Shown here: in pieces, positions 28,343 to 38,571 of the stretch
How the letters are laid out: the number at the start of each line of letters is the position of its first letter
How positions within the stretch are numbered: position 1 is the stretch's first letter
DNA from: Chitinophagaceae bacterium
Lineage (GTDB): Bacteria; Bacteroidota; Bacteroidia; Chitinophagales; Chitinophagaceae
Assembly: GCA_016720825.1 (NCBI GenBank)
Contig: JADKJV010000008.1
Location: 62,001 to 126,000, forward strand
Direction: 5' to 3'
DNA: 64,000 nucleotides
Made by a program: the position numbers and the translations under genes
The notes under the pieces: generated by a model
What the model was told of the DNA's origin: nothing
The model's input: only the letters and a program-made list of their open reading frames with translations
Databases searched by the model: none

Positions 28343-30927
28343 TTAACGCTGTTTAATATTCAACGAAACCCTCCTCACCACACTCATCATGATCCCAAAT
28401 GCAGTCACCAGCACCCCCAACCAAAGCAGGTTGATGTATGGATATTTGAAAGCCTTCAGCGTAACGTATTTCATTACATTGTCCGATTCTTTCACACCCA
28501 GAACAGCGGTTGTGTTGTCATCACTCACTTCTGCCATTTGGAGTATCAAGCTTTCGCTGGGAATAGTATCCGGCAACGCCATGAATTCACCCCGGGCTCT
28601 TGCCAGGCGGGATGTAACAGTATAGATAGAACCTGTTTTTGAATAAATCTTAATAGGAATTTCATGCAGGCTGCCGTCTTTCCCGAATACAGTCTCAGGC
28701 AGGCTGTCGCGTTTCTGGATTTCCTGCATCACCATATAGCCTTTGGAATAAAAAACAGTGTCACCGGCTTTCAGTGTGTGTGGTTTGAAAGAAACGGTAT
28801 CATCTTTCACATCCGGGTTAGGCAATGATGTGATGAACGTAAAAATATCATGATCCCAGTAATGACGCGCAGAAGGATTCGCCATCAGGCCTTCCCTTCC
28901 TTTATAGTTTACAAACGCATCCGGAAGCAGGGTGAAATTCTCTTTACCGTCATCACTCGTGAACAGCACTTTGTAATACCATTCCTGTTTGCGCGGGTGT
29001 GCTGAATCTCCCAGATAAGTAAGTGTGTACTTACCCATGTTGGAAGGAACACCCTGCACCAGTGTCAGGTTTTCGCGGGGATCTTCATTGGGGCCGAGCG
29101 GAACGGGGATACCGTTCAGGTTGTTGGAGATAACTTCTTTATTAGATGAAGTAACCAGGATGCCCGCGAGCACCATAGCAAATCCCACGTGTGCCACAGA
29201 GCCGCCTGCCAGTTTCAGTTTGCCACGGAGACCAGCGAAAATATAACTGGCATTAGCAACAATAGAATAAATGCTGGCCGCCAGTGCAAGCCAGATTGAT
29301 GCATGGAAAATGGGGCCTTTCTTGTGATAGTTAATCTGGCCGAATGCAAACAGTAATCCGCATATCACCAGTGTGATGATAGTGGGGATCAGTAATTTTT
29401 TGATCAGGTAAGAGCGATCTGTGTTCTTGTATTTAAAATATTGCGTGACGGCCGTAAGCAAACCAATGATGATTGACACGTACATCTGTATATTATTATA
29501 AGAATATTCCGGGTCTTCCGGCGGCGCAATGCTGGTCCCGAATACTTTGTTATAAACCGGCATGGATGTTTTGAAAATGATCACCATCGCGGAAAGGAAA
29601 AATACCAGCGATCCGATAAACATCCAGAATTCGCGGGATGATGCATTTTCTTCTTTCTGCACCGCAGTCACATTTTTCTGTACATATAAAACGGCACAAG
29701 CCAAACCGGCTATCATTGACAGGAATGCTACAATAGGGTTGGGGAAGAAAACCAATACAGCCAGTAACACACCGGAAACAATCATGGTCACATTCCTTTG
29801 TTTTGCATCACGGGCAGCAGCGAAGGCGCTGATCCAGATGAACAGGTACAGGAATAAATACAACTGCAGGTTCATGCCCAGGTCGGTAAACGCATGCACA
29901 GATGTTTCTCCCAATATGCCACTTCTCGTGAGGAAAGTGGAATACAGTACCATGATAAAGGAGATGATGAAGAAGATATAGGTCGAACGCAGCGAGTACG
30001 CGCTGTGTTTATAGATCAGCAATGTGTGGATACCCGCAATCATCACCAGCCAGGGCACCAGCGAGGCATTTTCCACAGGATCCCAGGCCCAGTAACCGCC
30101 AAAGGTGAGTGATTCATAAGCCCAGGCAGCACCCATCATAATACCAACACCAAGCACAGCTGCTGAAAACAGCGCCCAGGGCAGGGCCTGTTTGATCCAA
30201 TCTGTTCCTTTCTTTACCCAGAGACCGGCAATGGCAAATGCAAATGGTACTATCGTTGTCGCGAAGCCCAGGAATAAAACAGGGGGGTGGATCACCATCC
30301 AGTAATTCTGCAGCAAGGGGTTGAGGTCATTACCATCTTTAATGGAGTTCATGTAATCAGGCCTCATCGCCTGGTTCACGTCAAAATTCAAATGCAGGGC
30401 CGGGCGTTATCGAGTACACCTGAATCGCGCAGCAGCATGAAAGGATTGGATCCGAATTTCTGTCCGAAGAAATACAATCCGGCCAGCATTGTCGCCAGAC
30501 TGAACTGCGCAAAACTCAGCACCGTCATTACCGGGGCTTCCCATTTTTTTGCAGTAGGAATGATGATCAAACCGATCACGCAATGCCATACACTCCACAG
30601 CAGGAAGCTGCCTTCCTGGCCTTCCCAGAAACAACTCAGCAGGTATTTTACTTCCAGTGAGCGGCTGCTGTGTTTCCATGCGTAATGGTATTCAAACAGG
30701 TGGTTTGAGATGATATAGAACAAGAGTCCGAAAATGGCAAACACAGAAACGCATTCTGTAATAAATGCCCAGCGTGCCAGTTTCTTCCATGACTTCGCTT
30801 CTTCATCAGAAGAGGAGCGTACAGCCATGAAATACGAGACAGTTGCCACACCGGTGGCTACCAGGGACAGTATGATAAAGAAGTGACCCAGTTGCCCGGG
30901 CAGGAGATGCTCGCCGATATAGTCCAT
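28343..30927 (-). CDS. ccmF: Cytochrome c biogenesis protein CcmF (haem lyase), one frameshift
   Basis: About 861 residues after restoring one C at 30402-30405, which gives 'VLDNAPALHLNFDVNQAM'. CcmF joins haem from CcmE to apocytochrome c in the inner membrane. The WWD signature 'TFGGYWAWDPVENASLVPW', multiple membrane helices and conserved His residues ('YWMVIHPPVLFLGF') are present. A soluble insertion occupies the last third. It starts 12 bases after ccmE, so the two are one operon. The frame break is a homopolymer change and probably a sequence error. Confidence 0.94.
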
Positions 30928-30939
30928 TCGGTTTGTTTG

Positions 30940-31389
30940 TTATTTTTCCGTGGAAGGGTTTGTCGCAGCAGGGGATGCCGTACCAGCATTTTCCTGCATA
31001 GCCTGTTGCTGGGCACGCGGATCGTCTTTGTATTTGGAAGGGCATTTGGTCTGGATATCCTTGCATTCAAATTGCCCGTTTTCATATTTGCCTTTCAGTA
31101 CCAGTCTTTCGCTGATTTCCAGGTTATCGGGTTTGGCATTGTGATAAACCACTTTCACCGATTTGCCGGTAGTATCAACTGCTGTAAAAGCCAGGTAATT
31201 GGGATTCTTCACCGCATCATATTCAATCGGGGTGGTCCGGTCAAGCCGGGCCATCAGGTGTACGAATTTGCCGGGTTTGGACATGGCTGTTTCAACCGTA
31301 TCGTAAGTACTGGCCGTTTTCAGGAAGCTCACCAGGACAGCAATTGCGCCGGCGATCAGGACGAGGAGAATTATATGGATCTTTTTCAT
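30940..31389 (-). CDS. ccmE: Haem chaperone CcmE, CxxxY variant
   Basis: 149 residues. One N-terminal membrane anchor (4-22) precedes a periplasmic OB-fold. The haem-binding residue is usually His in HxxxY. Here the region reads 'IQTKCPSKYKDD', with Cys116 and Tyr120 forming CxxxY, the known alternative form. The tail is Gln/Ala/Pro-rich. It hands haem to CcmF, encoded next. Confidence 0.92.
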   Translation of the reverse strand: MKKIHIILLVLIAGAIAVLVSFLKTASTYDTVETAMSKPGKFVHLMARLDRTTPIEYDAVKNPNYLAFTAVDTTGKSVKVVYHNAKPDNLEISERLVLKGKYENGQFECKDIQTKCPSKYKDDPRAQQQAMQENAGTASPAATNPSTEK

Positions 31390-31418
31390 AGTAAGTGTGC
31401 CGTTGTTTTAAGTGGCTA

Positions 31419-31426
31419 CAAAGTTA
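31419..31426 (-). promoter_or_regulatory. -7 box TAACTTTG of the ccmE-ccmF operon
   Basis: Exact TAnnTTTG match, 29 bases before the ccmE ATG. Confidence 0.5.
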
Positions 31427-31514
31427 GGTCAAATTTACGCAAGCCTTTTGACAAAAGTCATGCCGGGTGATGGTTGCAATCAGTACAATTGATCACCCTC
31501 ATCAGGTTTGCCCT

Positions 31515-31522
31515 TATCTTTG
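31515..31522 (+). promoter_or_regulatory. -7 box TATCTTTG of the acyl-CoA dehydrogenase gene
   Basis: Exact TAnnTTTG match, 38 bases before the ATG at 31561. A TTG at 31489-31491 is 23 bases upstream and could be the -33 element. Confidence 0.6.
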
Positions 31523-31560
31523 CCCGAATGATCCGGACCGGATCCCAAATACCCCCACAT

Positions 31561-32715
31561 ATGCAATTTGAATTGAATGAAGAACAGGAAATGATCCGCA
31601 AAGCCGCAAGGGATTTTGCGAATAACGAATGTTTGCCCGGCGTAATTGAAAGGGACGAAAAACAGATTTTCCCCCGCGAACAGGTCATGAAACTCGCAGA
31701 ACTGGGTTTTCTGGGCATGATGGTTGATCCCAAATACGGCGGCGCCGGCATGGATACCATCAGTTATGTGCTGGCCATGGAGGAAATCAGTAAAGTGGAT
31801 GCCAGTGTGAGTGTGGTGATGAGTGTAAATAACAGCCTGGTTTGTTACGGACTGGAAAAATTCGGAACTGAAGAACAAAAACAGAAATACCTGGTGCCTT
31901 TGGCACAGGGGATGAAAGACGGCGAATTATATATTGGTGCTTTCATGCTCAGTGAGCCAGAAGCAGGAAGTGATGCCACCTCTCAAAGGACTACTGCTGA
32001 GGACAAAGGCGACCACTATCTCTTAAACGGAACCAAGAACTGGATCACCAATGGTGGCTCTGCATCTGTTTACCTGGTGATGGCCCAGACTGACCGTGCC
32101 AAAGGATCCAAAGGCATCAATACATTTATTGTTGAGAAAAACTCCCCCGGCGTAGTGGTGGCTGCCAAGGAAAACAAACTCGGAATCCGCGGCAGCGATA
32201 CACATACTGTAATGTTTACAGATGTAAAAGTGCCGAAAGAAAACCGCATCGGCAACGATGGTTTCGGTTTCACATTCGCCATGAAAACCCTTGCCGGCGG
32301 CCGTATCGGTATCGCCTCCCAGGCTTTGGGTATTGCCAGCGGTGCTTTTGAAAGAGCCCGCGATTATGCCAAAACCCGCAAAGCTTTCGGTACAGAAATC
32401 ATGAACCACCAGGCCATCGCTTTCAAACTGGCTGATATGGCCACCAAAATTGAAGCATCCCGCCTGCTTTGTCTTAAAGCAGCCTGGGAAAAAGACAATA
32501 ACATTGACTACACGCTCAGCTCATCTATAGCCAAAGTATTCTCCTCCGAAACTGCCATGTGGACAGCCGTCGAAGCTGTGCAAATCCACGGTGGCTATGG
32601 TTTCGTAAAAGAATACCACGTGGAAAGGCTGATGCGCGACGCGAAGATTACACAGATTTATGAGGGGACGAGTGAGGTGCAGCGGATTGTTATTAGCAGG
32701 AGTATTCTCAAGTAA
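31561..32715 (+). CDS. Acyl-CoA dehydrogenase (short/branched-chain type)
   Basis: 384 residues from 'MQFELNEEQEMIRKAARDF'. It oxidises acyl-CoA to enoyl-CoA with FAD. The conserved 'LSEPEAGSDATS' and 'WITNGG' FAD loops, 'QIHGGYGFVKEY' and the catalytic Glu in 'YEGTSEVQR' (Glu368) are all present. Position of the Glu is that of short-, branched- and medium-chain enzymes. I reject upstream starts because they lie before or at the expected transcription start. The stop is followed at once by an octamer repeat array. Confidence 0.95.
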   Translation: MQFELNEEQEMIRKAARDFANNECLPGVIERDEKQIFPREQVMKLAELGFLGMMVDPKYGGAGMDTISYVLAMEEISKVDASVSVVMSVNNSLVCYGLEKFGTEEQKQKYLVPLAQGMKDGELYIGAFMLSEPEAGSDATSQRTTAEDKGDHYLLNGTKNWITNGGSASVYLVMAQTDRAKGSKGINTFIVEKNSPGVVVAAKENKLGIRGSDTHTVMFTDVKVPKENRIGNDGFGFTFAMKTLAGGRIGIASQALGIASGAFERARDYAKTRKAFGTEIMNHQAIAFKLADMATKIEASRLLCLKAAWEKDNNIDYTLSSSIAKVFSSETAMWTAVEAVQIHGGYGFVKEYHVERLMRDAKITQIYEGTSEVQRIVISRSILK

Positions 32716-32795
32716 ATGTGACAATTAGCCAATGTGCCAATTTGCCAATGGAAGAATGTGAAGCAATGAAACAATTTAGCAATTTAACAATGAAA
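32716..32795. repeat. CAATTAGC-type octamer array after the acyl-CoA dehydrogenase stop
   Basis: Units CAATTAGC, CAATGTGC, CAATTTGC (8 bases) begin 7 bases after the stop and grade into 'CAATTTAGCAATTTAACAATG'. The first 14 bases, GTGACAATTAGCCA, recur in inverse form at 36585-36598 after the S9 peptidase stop. The remaining 190 bases to yggS show no feature I can name. Confidence 0.8.
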
Positions 32796-32988
32796 AGCAG
32801 TAGGTGATCGTTTGATTATTAGTTACCCTCTGTGTCCCATACGATAATACAACTCAAGTTCACCCTCTGTCCCTTACGATTTTCGATTCTTTAGAAATTG
32901 TCTTTCGATCTTTGTGAACGACCGCCTCCCGACGTAGCTCTGTGGGTAAAAACTGTCCATCTGAACCCCATCTTAAATCGGATCACCC

Positions 32989-33666
32989 ATGCCCGTCAAC
33001 ACTTCTGCATATCAATCTATTTATAAAGAACTGGCTTCATCAAACGTCACTCTCGTCGCTGTTTCCAAAACCAAGCCCGCTTCCGACATCCTCGAACTCT
33101 ACAACCTTGGCCACCGCGACTTCGGCGAAAACTACGTACAGGAACTCACAGACAAAGCCAAAGAACTTCCCGCCGGCATCCGCTGGCATTTTATCGGCCA
33201 CTTACAAACCAATAAAGTAAAGTTAATAATCCCCATAGTGCAACTCATACACGGAGTTGACAGTCTGAAATTGCTGAGGGAGATCCAGAAACAAGCGGCG
33301 AAGGCCGGCAAGAAAGTGGAATGCCTGCTTCAGGTGCATATAGCAATGGAGGAGACAAAATTCGGGCTGGATGAAACCGAACTGGCAGAAATTATTTCAC
33401 TCAGCAGGGCGGGAGAGTTCAGCCAGCTGGCCATCCGGGGGCTGATGGGAATGGCCTCTTTCACGGAGGATATGGACAAAGTGGGGGCGGAGTTAAGGCA
33501 CCTTAAATCGTTGTTCGACAAGTACGCCGTTGATTTCGGACAAGCCCCGATCCTGTCCATGGGAATGAGCAGTGATTACCGTCTGGCAGTGAGTTTGGGA
33601 AGCAATATGGTGCGGATTGGCAGCCTGCTTTTTGGAGCTCGCTCGGCCGGAACAACCGGACACTAA
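32989..33666 (+). CDS. YggS/PLPBP-family pyridoxal-phosphate homeostasis protein
   Basis: 225 residues. A single alanine-racemase-like TIM barrel binds PLP on the Lys of 'LVAVSKTKP' (about residue 27). 'DFGENYVQEL', 'WHFIGHLQTNKVK' and 'LSMGMSSDYRLAVSLGSNMV' are the family's signature blocks. It controls PLP levels and has no known enzymatic reaction. Monocistronic by spacing. Confidence 0.96.
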   Translation: MPVNTSAYQSIYKELASSNVTLVAVSKTKPASDILELYNLGHRDFGENYVQELTDKAKELPAGIRWHFIGHLQTNKVKLIIPIVQLIHGVDSLKLLREIQKQAAKAGKKVECLLQVHIAMEETKFGLDETELAEIISLSRAGEFSQLAIRGLMGMASFTEDMDKVGAELRHLKSLFDKYAVDFGQAPILSMGMSSDYRLAVSLGSNMVRIGSLLFGARSAGTTGH

Positions 33667-33720
33667 TTCCCGGGGTCAGAATCCCTGAATCTTCGTATTT
33701 TTTCAGCTAAATCATACCGG

Positions 33721-34197
33721 ATGCGGATATTTTTACTGACTGTATTGTTATTTACTGTTATGGCTGCCCCTGCCCAGGAGGAGCGTGATACGGTGCTGAA
33801 CCGATGTCCTGTTTATATTACAGATACAGCCACTGCCAATAATTTTTTCCTGGAGTTCCAGAAAACCACGCTGAAAGTGTACCGGAACCAGGGCAATCTG
33901 ACGATCGGCTTCCAGCAAAAAGACCAGTTCTTCACGGTTTTTTTCAAGGAGAAAAAACTGCGTAACGGAAAATATGCGATTGTGTCCGGGGAAAGAGGGA
34001 AAATGGAAGTGAATGCTAAATACTCATTCATGTCGGGCGAACAGGTTTCTTATGTAGATGTATCCCGCGGAACCATGGAGTCCACTTTTGACAAAGAAAA
34101 AAATCTCTGGCATATAAAACTGACCGGGCAAATTGCAAATAGTGTCGGGAGAACTGTTTCTTACTTCAAAGTGCGGGCTGATTTCTGGATTAAATAG
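33721..34197 (+). CDS. Secreted protein of unknown function
   Basis: 158 residues. The signal peptide 'LLTVLLFTVMAAPAQ' is followed by a compact, beta-rich domain with no Cys pattern or enzyme motif recognised. It starts 54 bases after the yggS stop. A direct-repeat element begins 6 bases after its stop. Confidence 0.75.
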   Translation: MRIFLLTVLLFTVMAAPAQEERDTVLNRCPVYITDTATANNFFLEFQKTTLKVYRNQGNLTIGFQQKDQFFTVFFKEKKLRNGKYAIVSGERGKMEVNAKYSFMSGEQVSYVDVSRGTMESTFDKEKNLWHIKLTGQIANSVGRTVSYFKVRADFWIK

Positions 34198-34202
34198 TTT
34201 TT

Positions 34203-34335
34203 TCTCGCAGCGCACGCAACGGTTTGCCATTTTTTAACTTGTATATACTGCAATAATCGAATTGCGTGCAGGTCGTAACGCACGCAGCGAGTGAACTTAA
34301 TTTGTATTCCACATTACATTCAGCTTTGCGTAAAA
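34203..34335 (+). repeat. Direct repeat copy 1 with a TGCGTGC/GCACGCA hairpin
   Basis: A 47-base core (34262-34308) is identical, but for one base, to 36347-36393. The similarity extends more weakly to 34203-34335. The core contains a perfect 7 bp stem TGCGTGC (34263-34269) with GCACGCA (34280-34286). The copy sits just after the stop of the 33721 gene. Confidence 0.85.
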
Positions 34336-34365
34336 ATTCTTCTAAAAAACTCCGTATCCGGTTAG

Positions 34366-34438
34366 TGCATTGTTAAATTGTTACATTAGTAAATTGGCAA
34401 ATTGGCACATTGGCTAATTGGCACATTGCCACATTAGC
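34366..34438. repeat. AATTGGCA-type octamer array upstream of the sensor kinase
   Basis: Runs of 8-base units (AAATTGGC, ACATTGGC, TAATTGGC, ACATTGCC). This is the inverse of the CAATTAGC family. The 317-base gap 34198-34514 holds only this and the direct repeat. Confidence 0.8.
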
Positions 34439-34514
34439 GAGCATTTCATCCCCGCAAACCCCCCTTTCATGTAAAGTCAGTATACAGCCGGGAATTTGTA
34501 CATTTATTTGACTA

Positions 34515-35542
34515 ATGGATCAGCATTCCTTTTTTATAAGATATAAACTGCACCACCTGGCTTTCTGGATTTTGGTGTTTTTCTCATGGTTTTACCTGCG
34601 GCACCAGGAATACCGGAATAGCACGGTGGCTCTGGCGGTTACGTTCGTAAAGGTGGCCGACCTGATGGTGATGATTTACTTCGTGAACTACTGGCTGATC
34701 CCGAAAGTGCTGTATAAGAAAAGGTATATTGATTTTTCAGTGGTCTTTATTGTGATGGTCCTGGTCAGTGGCATTTGTAAAGTGTACCTGCTCCGGGTGA
34801 TTACCGGTAATGCATCTACGTATTCATTCAGTACGGGGCTGAAAACAAAGCTGTATGAAAATGTGATTTCTGATTTTTTCCTGGTGCTGGCTGGCGCAGC
34901 TGTTCGCATGATTGTGGATTACCTGGCTATGCAGCAACGCCTGGCGGAAGTGGCGAAGGAGAAAGCGGTTACGGAACTGAATTTTCTCAAATCACAAATC
35001 AATCCGCATTTCCTTTTTAATTCCCTGAATGCCGTTTATTTCCTTATCCATAAAGAAAACAGCGAAGCGCGCGATGCCCTGCATAAATTTTCTGATATGC
35101 TGCGCTACCAGTTGTATGAGGCCAGCGTAGATAAAATTCCACTGGATAAAGAAATCCGTTACCTGAAAGATTATTCAGACCTGCAGATGCTGCGAAAGGA
35201 TGATAGGGTGCAGATCAGCTTTAAAGTCCCGGATCAGTTGTACAGCTACCGCATTGAACCCCTGCTGCTCATCCCTTTCCTGGAAAATGCATTCAAGCAT
35301 ATTTCACATCACCAGTCGGAGCCGAATACGGTTTCCGTTGAGCTGGATGTGAAAGATGATATTTTGTATTACAGTGTACAGAATACCAAGAACAGATTTC
35401 CGGATCCACCGAAAAACCCGGTGGTATCGGACTGAATAATGTGAAACGCAGACTGGAATTACTTTATCCGGGGAAATATGAACTGGTTGCAACAGACCAG
35501 GGTGACAAGTATTTGATTCATTTAAAACTGGACATCTCATGA
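34515..35542 (+). CDS. LytS-type sensor histidine kinase, one frameshift near the C-terminus
   Basis: About 342 residues after restoring one base at 35395-35411. The tail then reads on through 'EKPGGIGLNNVKRRLELLYP' (the G-box of the ATPase domain). Four membrane helices (about 12-140) lead to a His_kinase domain with the phospho-accepting His in 'SQINPHFLFNSLNAVYF' and an N-box 'LIPFLENAFKH'. The repaired stop TGA overlaps the ATG of the regulator (ATGA at 35539), strong evidence that the break is not real and that the pair is translationally coupled. Signal unknown. Confidence 0.93.
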
Positions 35543-36258
35543 AAATCAGCACCGTTGTTATAGATGACGAACCGCTGGCACGCAAAGGCCTGAAAGAATA
35601 TATTGCCGATGTGGATTTCCTGGAACTGGCGGGCGAATTTGACAGTCCGCTGAAAGCTGCCGGCATGATCACCCGTGGTGAAGCTCAACTGTTGTTGCTG
35701 GATATACAAATGCCCAAGATCACCGGGCTTGATTTTTTCAGGAACCTGCAAAACCCGCCGCCGGTTATTTTCACGACGGCTTATGCGGAATATGCCCTTG
35801 AGGGTTTTGAACTGAATGCTTTGGATTACCTGTTAAAACCCATTTCGTTTGAACGTTTTTTCAAAGCGGCCTGCCGGGTGCGTGAGTATTATGAACTAAG
35901 GGAAGAAAACAGGGAAGGGGCAGCCGCACATCCAGGCGAGTTTTATATTAAAGTTGACGGGAAACTTGTGCGCATCCCGTATGATGATGTATTGTTTGCT
36001 GAAGCTATGCAGAACTATGTGGTGATCCATACCACAGACCGCAAATACATGAGTTATCTCACGTTGAAATCACTGGAAGAATACCTGCCGGCAGACCGGT
36101 TCGTGAAAGTGCATAAATCTTTTATCGTATCCGCAGCCAAAATATCCAGTATTGACGGAAATGATATCTGGGTTGGTCAAAACCAGATACCCATCAGCCG
36201 TACGCTGAAAGATGAAGTGATGGATCGTTTACTGAAAGGCCGTTATCTGAAACGCTGA
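35539..36258 (+). CDS. LytTR-family response regulator
   Basis: 239 residues. The receiver domain (1-120) has Asp9/Asp10, phosphorylation site Asp55 ('LLLDIQMPK') and the 'YLLKPISFE' Lys. A LytTR DNA-binding domain follows (about 138-235), with 'VLFAEAMQNYVVIHT' and 'FVKVHKSFIVS'. It is coupled to the preceding kinase. Targets are unknown, and neighbours offer no clue. Confidence 0.96.
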   Translation: MKISTVVIDDEPLARKGLKEYIADVDFLELAGEFDSPLKAAGMITRGEAQLLLLDIQMPKITGLDFFRNLQNPPPVIFTTAYAEYALEGFELNALDYLLKPISFERFFKAACRVREYYELREENREGAAAHPGEFYIKVDGKLVRIPYDDVLFAEAMQNYVVIHTTDRKYMSYLTLKSLEEYLPADRFVKVHKSFIVSAAKISSIDGNDIWVGQNQIPISRTLKDEVMDRLLKGRYLKR

Positions 36259-36286
36259 GTATAACCATGTATTTGCGATGGCTGGG

Positions 36287-36422
36287 TCTCGCGGCGGCGC
36301 AGCGGTTTGTTTTTCCTTTCTTTTGTTATATTCCTAAATGATCGTTTTGCGTGCAGGTCGTAACGCACGCAGCGGGTGAACTTAATTTGTATTTCTCTTT
36401 ATTATTCAGGCTTGCGTAAAAC
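36287..36422 (+). repeat. Direct repeat copy 2 with a TGCGTGC/GCACGCA hairpin
   Basis: Second copy of the element at 34203. The 47-base core is 36347-36393 and differs at one base. It starts 28 bases after the regulator stop. Confidence 0.85.
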
Positions 36423-36450
36423 TAATATTATCAACAACACTTTCAGGATA

Positions 36451-36599
36451 ACACATTTCCACATTTCCACATTTCCACATTTCCCACATTTAATTGCATG
36501 CTAACCGCTATCAGGAACATTGTTTAATTGCTAAATTGCTTCATTGTTACACTAGCTAATTGGCACATTGGCACATTGGCTAATTGGCTAATTGTCACC
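36451..36599. repeat. CACATTTC and ATTGGC(AC/TA) octamer arrays after the S9 peptidase
   Basis: Four CACATTTC units (36451-36485) are followed by ATTGGCAC/ATTGGCTA units up to 36599, 13 bases from the S9 peptidase stop on the minus strand. With the direct repeat this fills the 354-base gap 36259-36612. Confidence 0.85.
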
Positions 36600-36612
36600 T
36601 CCCACTACCCGT

Positions 36613-38453
36613 TTACTTCAAAGTCTCATCCAGCCAGCGGTAAAATTCATGCTGCCATACCTGGGCATTCTGCGCACTCAGCACCCAATGGTTTTCATCA
36701 GGCAGGAACACAAAACGGCTTTTAATGCCTTTCAGTTGTGCAGCCTGGAAAGCCTGCTGTCCCTGTTCGATGGGCACGCGGTAATCACGGCCACCCTGTA
36801 CAATCATGATGGGTGTATCCCATTTGTCAACAAAATTGCTGGGTGACTGGGAGAAACTCCTTTGTGCCACTGCATTTCCTTTTTCCCAATAAGCGCCGCC
36901 TTTTTCAAAGTTCTCAAACCACATCTCGTCAGTTGTGCCGTACATGCTGCGGAAATCAAACACACCATCGTGGGAGATAAAAGTTTTGAAGCGTTTATTG
37001 TGTACGCCTGCCAGTGCAAATACGGAGAAGCCTCCAAAGCTGGCTCCAATACATCCGCGGCGGTTTTTATCAACAAAAGGTTCTTTGGATACAGCATCTA
37101 TCGCAGAGAGATAATCTTTAATGACCTGTCCGCCCCAGTCTTTACTTACCTGCTCATTCCATTTCGTTCCATAACCCGGCATACCACGACGGCCTGGAGC
37201 CACAACGATATAACCCTGGGATGCCATCAGCTGGAAATTCCAGCGGAAAGAATAAAACTGGGTGAGGGGAGACTGCGGTCCGCCCTGGCAATACAGCAGC
37301 GTGGGATATTTTTTGGCGGGATCAAATCCGGGAGGATAAATCACCCCAGACCAGCATTTTTTTATTGTCGGTTGTTTGTACAAACCGTCTTTCAGTTTTG
37401 CAGAGATTGATACCGGCGTAGAATGCATCGTTTACATGCGTCAGCTGGGCCATGTCACCGGTCTCAATATTCACAGAATAAATTTCAGCCGCATGGTTCA
37501 TGTCCGTACGTGTTACAAACAACGTATTGCCTTGCTGGCCGATAATACCGGTAATATCAAAATCACCTTGGGTAATCTGGCGGATCCCAGAAACCATTTT
37601 AGTTACACCGGGATAATTCACACTGAATAACTGCAGCGTGCCGTTGACCGGTGCCCAGAAGAAAATGTCTTTATCATTATCAGCCCAGCGGAAACCTTCC
37701 ACATGGATATTATCCTGGTGTGCGGTCAGGTTTAATGTGGTACGGCTGTCTGATACAACGATATCCTGTTTGTCGGCCTCATAACCGTCGCGTTTCATAC
37801 TCAGCCAGGCCAGTTCACCTTTTTTATTGAACTGGGGTGCGAGGTCATATCCTTTAAATTGTTCAGTGAGGTTGCGGGTTTTGCCGGTAGCTACTTCGTA
37901 AGCAAACAGATCAGTGTTCGTACTCACCCGTATAAGCGGTGCCTGATTTATGTTTGGTAACAAACACCACAAATCGTCCGTCGGGACTCCATATATAATC
38001 TTCATCACCACCAAAAGGTTTTCCCGGGCAATCATAAGGCTGCCCTTTCATAATATCTACCGGATCTGTTTTTTTATCAACCGGTGAAATGATCACGTGA
38101 TCAAATTTCCCGTCTTCCCATGTATCCCAATGACGGTACATCAGTTCATCATATATGTATACGTTTGATTTAACCAGCTCAGGGTAATAATCAGCACCGG
38201 TTACTTTATTCACTTTTACTGCTTCGTTACCGAGCATTAACTTTCCGTCAGGAGAAAGATTTTTATCAGCCAGTAAACTATCCGGGTTGCTCACTAAAAC
38301 CGGATCGCCGCCGGTTACAGGTATCATATAAATTTTACGGCTGGTTTTGTTGTCGGCTACATTGGGTTTGCCAACGCTGTACAGAACCCATTTGGGGGCT
38401 AAAGTACTATTTTTTGGGAAGCGAGGCAGTTGCTGGGATTTGTTAAAAGCCTC
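36613..38453 (-). CDS. S9-family (DPP/acylaminoacyl) serine peptidase, two frameshifts, no N-terminus
   Basis: A catalytic alpha/beta-hydrolase part (36613 to about 37430) has the nucleophile in 'GASFGGFSV', the Asp in 'VQGGRDYRVP' and the His in 'LPDENHWV'. A beta-propeller lies upstream ('LSPDGKLML', 'YIWSPDGRFVVFV'). One extra G at about 37929 and one extra G near 37338 break the frame; both are G-run changes. The reading stays open only to 38453, where an in-frame TAG stops it. No ATG or signal peptide precedes 'APKWVLYSVGKPN'. About 80-100 residues expected in this family are missing. The first in-frame ATG is at 38327 and cuts into the propeller. Confidence 0.85.
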
Positions 38454-38571
38454 CTAATAAGCAAATGCTGTCATGTCCGTGACAAATTCACCTATAAAGC
38501 CCCGGTAATTTTGAGTCATGATAAAACCTTTTACCTTGTTATCCCGTTTATATCCTGTAAAAGAAAATTAT

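Noticed and set aside
34203..36422. Composite transposon bounded by direct repeats
   Set aside because: No transposase or terminal inverted repeat; the enclosed genes are an ordinary two-component pair and each repeat copy sits at a gene end.
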